Origin: Molanna angustata
Taxonomy: Eukaryota > Arthropoda > Insecta > Trichoptera > Molannidae
NCBI GenBank assembly: GCA_963576475.1
Contig: OY754984.1
Span: forward strand, 20,795,215-20,859,214
Direction: 5' to 3'
Length of the DNA stretch: 64,000 bases
Of this stretch, positions 56,147-64,000 are shown piece by piece (the stretch's first letter is position 1; every line of letters begins with the position of its first letter). Below the pieces are notes generated by a model. The model searched no databases and was not told the DNA's origin. It saw only the letters and a list, made by a program, of their open reading frames with translations. Position numbers and translations under genes: made by a program.

Positions 56147-56580
56147 TAATAATAAATATGTTTGAATATGATTTCCGACAATGCTGAAATGATTTAAGTC
56201 AAATTTTAATATAGGTAGATGAATACATAGATTTTCTCAGAAACCATGAAATTGCCTTAGGAGGTATAATATTATATGAATGCATTGTATGAACATGGCA
56301 TTAATTTATGTTTTCTATAGAAAACCGTAACATGCTCACTGAATACAATATTGCATCTGACTTGGGTGTACAATAAAAATGCTTGTGTATATACAAAACA
56401 TAATTCATTTTTGTCAGAATCTGCACAAAATATTTCAGGGAGAATTTTAGAATATTTATTTTGCTACACGAAATGCAAGGATGTATTTTATGTAAAATGC
56501 AAGCCTGTTTTGAATTTATATATAGAAATGTCAAATAATATAAAGAGTGAGATGTGACTAAAAATCAACTCTATAAGATA
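56147..56580. other. AT-rich DNA, nothing recognised
   Basis: Short frames on both strands (56301-56557) show no motif. Confidence 0.4.
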
Positions 56581-56960
56581 CCGACTATTATATTTATTTA
56601 TTTATATTATTTGTGTACATGTGTACAAAGGCAGGTTTATTGCCATAAGGCAATTTCTTCCAACCAACCCGAGCAAAGTGAAGTCTTTTAGTTAAATTGG
56701 TACAATAATACTTATTTAGTGAGAAATAAATTGATAAAAAATAACATGAAAGAGTAAGAAATATAAACAAATTACAAAGAGAGAAAAAAATGAAAAGAGA
56801 GTTTAAAAAAAAAGGATAACAAAAATAACATTGATCATAGCAAGGAGGAAAATGAGGTTACGGAAGGATATAGAAGGAATTTAGGAACTATTTGACAAAT
56901 TAAGTTTATTATAATATGCATTCTCTCAATAGACTGTAGAACTTTCTTCCAATACATTTT
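56581..56960 (-). mobile_element. LINE 3' end, minus strand
   Basis: A (TTTAT)n tail, then the ttattgcc...ggcaatttcttccaacc block, then sequence reverse-complementary to 57380-57600. It is a 5'-truncated copy that faces the next one. Confidence 0.65.
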
Positions 56961-57079
56961 AAAATCACACTAGCTCAATTGTCAATCCTCACTTCTTCCA
57001 TTGCTTGATTACGATGATGTGTGTTATCTGGATGCCAATGAAAATGTATTAAACAAACTGGAACAATTACAGAATTAAC

Positions 57080-57660
57080 GGTAAACAGTTCATTTACAAT
57101 TTAAATTTTTTTATCATGTTTCGACTTGTAGAAATATACTTCGTTGTCCAAAGATACGAGATCGTCGTAACATTCACATAGTGTCATTACTTTATAAGAT
57201 TATTTATAATCCCTATTCACCACAATATTTAAAAAATAACGTCGTTTTCTTGTCAAGTCACGGCCTCCCCCTTCGATCTGCTGAACGTACTACACTAGAC
57301 TATGGAATGGCCTAAGTGATGAAGTTACGTCATCTCAATCCATACAAATATTTAAAGATGAACTAAAAAACTTTATCTGTCAAATAGTTCCTGAATTCCT
57401 TCTATATCCTTCCGTAACCTCCCTCTTTTCCTCATTGCTATGATAGTGTTATTTTTATTATTCTTTTTCTTTACTCTCTTTTTTTCTATTTTATTTTTTT
57501 TTCTTACTCCTTTATTTTATTTTTTTTTAAATTTAATTCTCATTAAATAAGTATTGTACCAATTTAACTTCAGAGACTTCACGTTGCTCGGATTGGTTGG
57601 AAGAAATTGCTCTATGGCAATAAACTCGCCTTTGTATACCTGTACATAAATTATATAAGT
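57080..57660 (+). pseudogene. Jockey/CR1-like LINE C-terminus and 3' UTR
   Basis: Reads CRNILRCPKIRDRRNIHIVS, LLYKIIYNPYSPQYLKNNVV, SSHGLPLRSAERT, then a shifted TLDYGMA (an internal deletion removes the part between) and a decayed tail. The 3' UTR ggttggaagaaattgctcta...ggcaataaac ends in an AT-rich tail. With 56581-56960 it forms a tail-out pair of one family. Confidence 0.7.
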
Positions 57661-58413
57661 AAATACATATAGAGGATAGTCAAACGACAAACCACTAAAC
57701 TTCAGCGGTCGGCATGGTGGAGTCGTTTGATTTTGTGCTGGCGTCCTGATTTCGATACCCAGCGGGGAAAATAATATAAAAACCAACGCTATATTCCTCA
57801 CTTCCAAGTCACTACACAAAATATTCAAATTTGTATGGAAAATATTCAGCTTTTTCATGAAATGAATTTGCCAAATTCATTTAATAAAAATTTAAATATT
57901 TCATCATGAAAACTTGATAATTATTCAATGCCATTTTATGAAAATGATGTGCCTTTGAAAATATACAAAGTCGATAGGAATGAAAATAATAATATCAAAT
58001 TTTATGTTTCCTGAGCTTGGGGTCACATTGAAATATTTGACAGTTAAATAAATAAGAATCACAGATATCCTTCAAAGTCTAATAAGGTCTTAGCAAGTAT
58101 TAGGTATACAAACTTGCAAAATTTGAAAAGATACGAATGAGTACTTTAGTCTATAATCAATAAAGTAGAATAAACACGCCGTACTTAGAACATAGCACAT
58201 AGTACACAGCACACACACATAGATGCATTGTGATGAAACTTTCAGAATACAATCTCAGTTGATAATCTGCAATAAAAAAATAACCTTCAAATTGCGAATT
58301 CATAACTTCCTACTATTTCCCCTTGGGGTAGTGAAGAGTAAAAATGAGACAGCGTTCAAATTAATAATAGATTCCCTTAGTTTGGTAGCAACTGCGAGTT
58401 CATTGATGAATGG
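57661..58413. other. Unassigned, with a tRNA-like relic
   Basis: 57700-57770 (ggtcggcatggtggagtcgt ... gatttcgatacccagcgggg) has the spacing of a box A/box B pair from a SINE head, but both boxes are off-consensus. The remainder is AT-rich. Confidence 0.35.
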
Positions 58414-58615
58414 GTTCACATAATGCGATTGCGCAACGTTCACCAATTATGCCTTTCTATAGAGTTCCCTATCTATCAATCATGTTTCACCTTATTTTCA
58501 AACGAACAGATTTACATGATTAAAATATATAGATCTTTCAAAAATTTTAATGAAACGGAACTCAATAAAAAGGCATAATCGGTGAAAGTTGCGCAAGTAC
58601 ATAAAGTGATCACGT
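58414..58615. mobile_element. Foldback MITE related to 38828-39123
   Basis: Arms about 58414-58470 and 58556-58615 share gcgcaacgttcaccaattat...ggaactc in inverted orientation, with ~85 bp of unrelated interior. The arm sequence is the same as in the palindromic MITE at 38828, so the two belong to one family. Confidence 0.65.
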
Positions 58616-58637
58616 AAACTACTAAAAAATTGACATT

Positions 58638-58867
58638 TTTTTTTTATTGTATTTTTATTTTATTCGGACAACTAACAGGTACTATGTCAAATAATTATTT
58701 AACATGCACCCAATAACAAGTTGCCACATTCTGGAGGCTTGCGATATTAATAATCTCACAGATCCAGACTGAAAGCACAATTAAAAACCGTGTCTCCACC
58801 GGGAATCGAACCCGGGACCCTTGGATCACCAGTCAGATATCTAACCAACTGAACCACGATGGCCGAC
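58638..58867 (-). mobile_element. tRNA-derived SINE, full length
   Basis: On the minus strand: gtcggccatcgtggttcagt (box A region), box B ggttcgattcc, the acacggtttttaattgtg body, gttgtccgaataaaataaaa and a T/A-rich tail. It shows the intact 5' head missing from the copy at 54659. Confidence 0.82.
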
Positions 58868-58872
58868 GAATG

Positions 58873-58965
58873 TAAGTAATAGTCGTGAGTTCGAATCCTG
58901 CAACGACTAATTTCGTTCATCGAACATAGCACAAACGTTTTTGAACCTTGTAGCCACGAAGAGCA
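58873..58965 (+). mobile_element. Second SINE relic (box B end)
   Basis: gtgagttcgaatcctgcaac gives a good box B, followed by gactaatttcgttcat as in the SINE at 45448. The head is missing where the minus-strand SINE abuts. Confidence 0.45.
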
Positions 58966-59151
58966 ACTTTAAGGTAAGGCGCGCATGGAAGCTAAAATTC
59001 ATCGGCCGATTATTATCGGCCGATCTGTTCTAGCGCGCATGGAAGCTTATAGAATCGTACGATTGGAAATAACACGGCAGTCAACATTCACATATTTAAA
59101 ATACAATATGTATATTCACAAGTTTTAATATACATATGATTAGAAAGATTC

Positions 59152-59412
59152 CCGGACAATTGGCCGTAGCCGATTGCCCGTGGACAATTGGCCGTACGCC
59201 CGTTTTACCGTATGGACAATTTATCGTAAGGACAATTGACCGTGAGGACAGTTGGCCGTGAGGACAATTGGCCGTGGGGACAGTTGGCCGTGAGGACAAT
59301 TGGCCGTGAGGACAGTTGGCCGTGAGGACAATTGGCCGTGGGGACAGTTGATCGTACGGACAATTGACCGTGAGGACAATTTATCGTATGGACAATTCAC
59401 CGTGCGGAAACT
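59152..59412 (-). repeat. 16-bp minisatellite (acaattggccgtgagg)
   Basis: About 16 variant units of gaggacaattggccgt (aca[a/g]ttg[g/a][c/t]cgt). There are no unique spacers of constant length, so it is not a CRISPR array. Short Pro/Cys/Thr-rich minus-strand frames follow from the repeat. Confidence 0.9.
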
Positions 59413-59539
59413 ATTTTTAGCATCAGAAAATTTTTTCTTTCTTTTTTCGTTTGAGTTAAATAAATTGCGTGAATAAAAAAATGTTCGTTTATGGCGACGA
59501 ACCGATTGCCTTATTTTTTTTATTTCAAGATACTAGGAG

Positions 59540-59950
59540 AAATCCAATATGTCGACAGTGATTAAAACGAAATTTTACAAAATAAGCGGTAATTATGTAG
59601 TTCTAATTTGCTATATTTTGAGATATAAGAAGACGTCTGTTTTTAGACTTCTTCTTGTTCTTTTTTTCGTGTTTCGAGATGGATATCGATTCATACTAAT
59701 AAGAAGGTGTAGATTTCGAAACAATTTAAACTTCTTTGTTTTCTTTTGAAATGATGAGAAACCAATATGGCGGCCGTGATTAAAGGATGAGTTTTCAAAG
59801 TAAATGATTATATTGAGTTTATCGAGTTTTAATTTGCTACATTTTGAGATTTAAGAAGACGTCTGTTCTTAAAATTCTTCTTGTTCTTTTTATGATTGTT
59901 CGATTTTCACTTTTTAAAAAATGAATATGTCCTTGTTAAACAAGTACATA
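59540..59950 (+). repeat. ~205-bp tandem pair
   Basis: gtgattaaa...ctaatttgctatattttgag...agaagacgtctgtt...cttcttgttctttt occurs at 59559-59670 and again at 59777-59892, with moderate divergence. Confidence 0.7.
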
Positions 59951-60482
59951 TACATCTTCCTACGGATTAGAAATATGGATTTTTTTATTCATTAAGTAGA
60001 ATATTTATTAAATTACCTATGTAACTATTAATCATTTAAGTAATAACTTACCCAATTTAGTTCTTTTATTATGATTAAGCTGTTCTCAACCAGTTATTAA
60101 TATTTCGCTTAATTTTTAATCATACAATGAAGGACGTGCTTCAACATATATAATTAATTGTTCGGAATCAATATTTATTTCATCCATGTTTTCTGACATT
60201 TCGTTTGACAACACTGACAACGTACTTCTCGATCTACTGCGCTCGGACGATTAAATTATCGGTGAGCAAGCGCCATGCGCGCCCTCTCATACAACAGTAT
60301 TGGATACAAAAAAATGGCCGATCTCGATCGGCCGATTTTTTTGTGTCTCGTCACAGATTTTAAATCGGCCGATTCTGTTAGCTTTCATGCGCGCTCTTAC
60401 ATGTAATTCGTATGTTGTAGCTCACCGATAATTAATCGGCCGATGAAATTAGCTTCCATGCGCGCCTACCTTAAGGTTTTTA

Positions 60483-60700
60483 AGAATTTCTGTCTTAAAG
60501 TCGGTGCACTCTTATCTTCACTATCAGTGAACAGTGAGCCAGTTGTTTTAACATGATTAGCTCTCTTTGGCACATTAAGTGCAGTGTCTGCAATGTTTTA
60601 GAGTTCTCCGGACTCTTCGTATGTTCTTTATGATGTGTTCTTTCCGAGTTTTGCAAGGAGCCGTTATTAGTCCCCACAAGCAGAACGGGTGGTGGTGAGG
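60483..60700 (+). repeat. Third copy of the repeat at 1-300
   Basis: gtgcactc, cactatcagt, aagtgcagtgtctgcaatg, ttttagagttctccggac and ccgttattagtcccca follow the same order as 125-300. Confidence 0.6.
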
Positions 60701-61255
60701 GAAGAACAGTATAAACGTTTATGTTAATTTTAGGAAGTGTATGAGGATGTATAGTTAATATGTCCTTATTACAAGGACATAAAAAAACCTATTCTTAAAG
60801 CCAGAATTCCATTTAAATACTCCGTTAAAACTTAAATAATTTTTATATCGTGATTTTTTTGTTAATAATTTATTAACAGCGTTGTCATACTTTGTTTATC
60901 TTAAATAAAATAAAAACTTTGAAGTTTATTAGGGACACGTTCTACCACATTTTCATTGATGCTGGGATAAGATGGATTGTCTCGTGGACCCATGTCAATC
61001 ATTATCTGGAAACTGCAACTCATGTGTTGGAAGGCCGTATGAAAAAAATACATATACGAAGGGTCGTAGCAGCCCTTTTTTCGGTTTTTTATCCTCCTTT
61101 AATCGACCAAGTTAATCGATTAGCGACAGTAGATAATATTTTTATGAATGGTGAAAATATCAGGGATTTTTGAAACTGTTTGTTCAAAGTATTTGTGGAT
61201 ATTTTATGTAGTTAAATTATATTAAAAATAAAAATAATATGTTTTAAATTCTACG
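60701..61255. other. Unassigned; one open frame of 93 codons
   Basis: 60892-61173 is open without an early ATG (first Met at about 61037). Its composition is protein-like (HIFIDAGIRWIVSWTHVNHY), but I recognise no family. It might be an internal relic of a DNA transposon or Penelope-like element. Confidence 0.25.
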
Positions 61256-61261
61256 TATATT

Positions 61262-61345
61262 TTTTAATTCGTCGATAACTATTTCGCCTTGTTAGGGCAT
61301 CTTCAAGACTATAATGGCGTGGAGTTTCTGTCGAGTTATATAGGT
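61262..61345 (-). other. ttgaaga...gaaa motif, hammerhead-like
   Basis: Minus strand: ttgaagat, then gcc-ctaacaa-ggc (stem-loop), then gaaatagttatcgacg. The layout and loop are almost those of the 40844 motif (ctaataa loop), and agttatcgacg is shared with the foldback arms at 4819-4829. It is probably a repeat of the same class. Confidence 0.35.
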
Positions 61346-61529
61346 AGAAGGTTGAGCTTACAGTTTTTTTGATTTGTCAGTATCTACAAACAAAGTATTA
61401 AACAATGGTAGTGGGTGGAGACTATAGTTAAACTTAACAATTGACTGACCAATCCCTAAATATATTTGTATACAGGTTTGTTCAACCTTTGAATGGTGTA
61501 AGAAATTTATGAAGTCTATACTAATACTG

Positions 61530-61932
61530 TAGAAATGAGATCATTAAGAAGAGTATGTAATAGAACGATATATGAAAGAATAAAAAATGAGAACATAAGG
61601 AGAGAATGCAAGATTAAGAAGGATATTATATGTAAAATGAATGTGAATGCCTTGAGGTGGTTTGGACATATTGAAAGAATGAACGATAAACGACTGACCA
61701 AAAAAATATACATGGGTGTAAGAGATGGAGTAAATAGCAAAGGTCGCCCCAGAAAGATATTTTGAAAGAAGGAAACATAAAAAGTTTGAGCAATCGACGA
61801 GCATGTATGAGACGATACATGGATGTAAAGGAAGCAAGAAATGTGTGCAAAAATAGAGAAGTATGGCGCTCGGTTCTCTCTGCTTACCCCGTAAGGGACA
61901 TGGCATGATGGTATGTATGTATGTATAGGTAT
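61530..61932 (+). pseudogene. 5'-truncated LINE tail with 8-bp TSD
   Basis: Flanked by taatactg (61522-61529 and 61933-61940). Reads VEMRSLRRVCNRTIYERIKN, ALRWFGHIERMNDKRLTKKI, GVRDGVNSKGRPRK. A 22-bp deletion, compared with 42610-42650, then shifts the frame. It ends gatggtatgtatgtatgtat. Confidence 0.85.
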
Positions 61933-61940
61933 TAATACTG

Positions 61941-62497
61941 AAAAAAAGTTCACTGTACAAAATGAGTTGGTAGAGGCCAACACTAAACTTTTTACACCCG
62001 TTTCTTTAACTTCACCTGCGCCTGTATGTGCTGAAATTTTGCAATCGATTTTTCACTTACTTACCAACCAGTTAGAATGAATGATTGAATAATTTATTTC
62101 AAATTACAAAATTACAATTAATGTTAGATACGTGATAGTGTGAGTGCAAGCGAGACAGCATGAGTGACTGATGTTATATAAATATAGAAGGTGTGTTGTG
62201 TGCCCGGCGTCTTTTGCTTATAGCTGATGTCAATTTTCACTACATAGTAATTATATAATATATAGCCGTCGTATCATTGTGTATATATTAGTTTAGGGTT
62301 ACTTCGCATTTTATATGAAAACTCAAGACAATTTTTTTTTTCAAAGTTAATTTACATTTAAGGGGGGGGACTGCTACCAACGTACCTATTTTTCAATTTG
62401 ATATATGTACCATCATTATTTCTTATCAAGTCGTTTTGAAAAAAATAATTTAGATAGTTTGGGTGTTAATAAAGAAAAATATATCTTTTACTTTTTG
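61941..62497. other. AT-rich DNA, nothing recognised
   Basis: agaggccaacactaaact at about 61973 recurs near 63123, so short dispersed repeats are present. Nothing coding. Confidence 0.35.
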
Positions 62498-62502
62498 ATA
62501 AT

Positions 62503-62907
62503 GTTCTGTATAAATTCTTGTAGAAAAATAATGGCATACCCCAATTTTCAACGATTATATTATATTTTTAATGAAATATAACGCGTAGTCCAACATTTTT
62601 TTTAATGAAAGAAGACAAAAATATCTAGAAAAATATGATGTGACGTTATTATTGCTTCAGGTTTAGTAAATAAACCTAAAAAACATTTATTTTCCATTCA
62701 GCGCCATTGCGAAAAAGTTTTTGTGGTTTATTAACTTAACCTGATGCATTAATGTAACGTTACATCGTATTTTTCCAGATATTTTGATCTTCTTTAATTT
62801 ATATAAAAATATAATGCTGTATATACCTTATAGTTTATTACAAATTCAAGATAAATGTCAAAAATCGGGGTATGCTTATTATTTTCCTACAAGAATATAT
62901 ACAGAAC
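62503..62907. mobile_element. Foldback MITE, 5-bp duplication
   Basis: A 405-bp imperfect inverted repeat: gttctgtataaattcttgta ... ggcataccccaattt at the left against aaatcggggtatgc ... tacaagaatatatacagaac at the right, and inner arms tatctagaaaaatatgatgt / acatcgtatttttccagata. Flanked by ataat (62498-62502 and 62908-62912). No coding content. Confidence 0.7.
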
Positions 62908-63159
62908 ATAATTAATATAATATAACAAAGTTAATTGATCCGGGGATGAACAGAACAATTAGATCTATAACGTTTCCTATGGATTGGAGTATCCTAAAAG
63001 AACATAATTAAAAAGTTACGGTATGTTTTTCTTTATTATTATCCAATCTAACTAGGTTATTTTTTTCAAAATGATTCGTTTTGTAGTAATGATGCAAATT
63101 AAAATTGAAACGAGTGGGTTGTGGCCAACACTAAACTCTCCACACCACAAATATTGACA
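62908..63159. other. AT-rich spacer
   Basis: Nothing recognised except the aacactaaactctcca block shared with 61973. Confidence 0.35.
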
Positions 63160-64000
63160 ATGAAATATTTTATTCATTCTAAATTTTACTACCAAGAATA
63201 TAAATTTTCTAACGATAGTATATTTTCATGTTAAGATAGACAAACTATTAATGCAGTATGGTGAAGAATTATAATGTTGTATGAAATATTTTAATAAAAG
63301 CAGATAAATTTTGTTTTAAAGGACGTTAGAGCATTTTGACAATTTTGACACGTAATATCATATGAAGAAATTTTTGTTATTTATGGAAAGCTAATCAGTT
63401 CGATGTTCAAGCTCTTTACATTATAACATGAAATCAAATTACTGAACTTTTCCATACATAAGAAATTTATCTTATTATATACATTTTTATTCATACTAAA
63501 TTTTACTACCAGGAAAATAAATTTTCTATCGATAGTATATTTTTATGTTAAGATAGACAAACTATTATTGCAGTATGGTGTAGAATGCTTATGTTGTATG
63601 AAATATTCTAATAAAAGCAGATAAATTTTGTTTTAAAGGACGCGAAAGCATTTTCAAAATTTTGACACGTGATATCATATGAAGAAATTTTTTGTTATTT
63701 ATGGAAAGCTAATCAGTTCTATGTTCAAACTCTTTACATTATAACATGAAATCAAATAACTGAACTTTTCCATACATAGAAATTTATCAAATTACATTTT
63801 TATTCATACTAAATGTTACTACCAGGAATATAAATTTTCTTCCGATAGTATATTTTTATATTAAGATAAACAAACTATTAATGCAGTATAGTGAAGAATG
63901 CTTATGTTGTATGAAATATTTTAAAAAAAGCAGATAAATTTTGTTTTAAAGAACGCGAGAGCATTTTCAAAATTTTGACACGTGATATCATATTAAGATT
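63160..64000. repeat. ~315-bp satellite array, running off the window
   Basis: About 2.7 units; for example ttttgacacgt[a/g]atatcat recurs at 63343, 63660 and 63973 (spacing 317 then 313). Other landmarks are catactaaattttactacca and ttaagata[g/a]acaaactatta. The units differ by point changes and small indels. The array continues beyond 64000. Confidence 0.9.

Larger units (their letters stand above)
58973..60470. mobile_element. TTAA-flanked DNA element, non-autonomous
   Basis: 1498 bp between ttaa (58969-58972) and ttaa (60471-60474). The ends are ~50-bp inverted repeats: ggtaaggcgcgcatggaagc, then tcatcggccgatta and atcggccgat at the left; cggccgatgaaattagct, then tccatgcgcgcctacc at the right. 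TTAA targets are the hallmark of the piggyBac superfamily. The interior holds a minisatellite and a ~205-bp tandem pair but no transposase. Confidence 0.7.

Noticed and set aside
59152..59412. CRISPR-like regular repeats
   Set aside because: Units of 16 bp are directly adjacent with no unique spacers; a minisatellite in a eukaryotic genome.

Overview
The window looks like repeat-packed insect DNA, most probably from a moth or butterfly. It is AT-rich, has no operons or ribosome-binding sites, and no host gene can be named with confidence. Almost everything recognisable is mobile DNA: non-LTR retrotransposons (LINEs) of several clades, tRNA-derived SINEs, rolling-circle Helitron-like elements, foldback and TIR MITEs, microsatellites and a satellite array. 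The Lepidoptera guess rests on remembered repeat styles (SINEs with the box structure seen here, TAGGTACCTA-type microsatellites, the common RTE-like LINE tails), not on a database match.

Layout. 1-5 kb: two long (AT)n tracts, a hAT-type MITE with an 8-bp TSD, a complete Helitron-like copy (2696-3717) and a foldback element whose arms fold like a hammerhead ribozyme. 5-13 kb: LINE tails on both strands, a GC-rich foldable island, a SINE with a 17-bp TSD, and a MITE cluster holding a truncated LINE. 13.4-17.5 kb: a Helitron-like copy split by a 5'-truncated LINE whose reading frame is open over 820 codons. 20.0-31.5 kb: an almost complete I-type LINE. Its ORF2 (endonuclease, RT, RNase H; 1244 aa) is intact. 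Its ORF1 is split by a 6050-bp Helitron (20320-26369), and removing that Helitron restores the ORF1 frame exactly. The Helitron itself holds a 1780-bp direct duplication, a ~1.1-kb inverted repeat and several minisatellites.

31.5-49.9 kb: a LINE fragment with an R2/R4-like restriction-type endonuclease tail, more Helitron copies, palindromic MITEs, a second hammerhead-like inverted repeat (40719-40943), a LINE with an 11-bp TSD and a 1433-bp tandem duplication (45295-48160). 49.9-56.1 kb: a deep nest. A Helitron-like copy holds a CR1/Jockey-like LINE, which holds one Helitron copy and a two-Helitron composite, one member of which holds a SINE. The broken LINE frame gives the exact insertion points. 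56-64 kb: opposed LINE tails, SINE remnants, a TTAA-flanked element with a minisatellite, another short LINE with a TSD, a foldback MITE and a ~315-bp satellite running off the end.

The elements work together only in the sense of parasitic layering. SINEs and truncated LINEs depend on LINE-encoded reverse transcriptase. The Helitron-like copies and MITEs carry no transposase or Rep/helicase here and must be mobilised in trans. The only protein machinery that looks potentially functional is the I-type ORF2.
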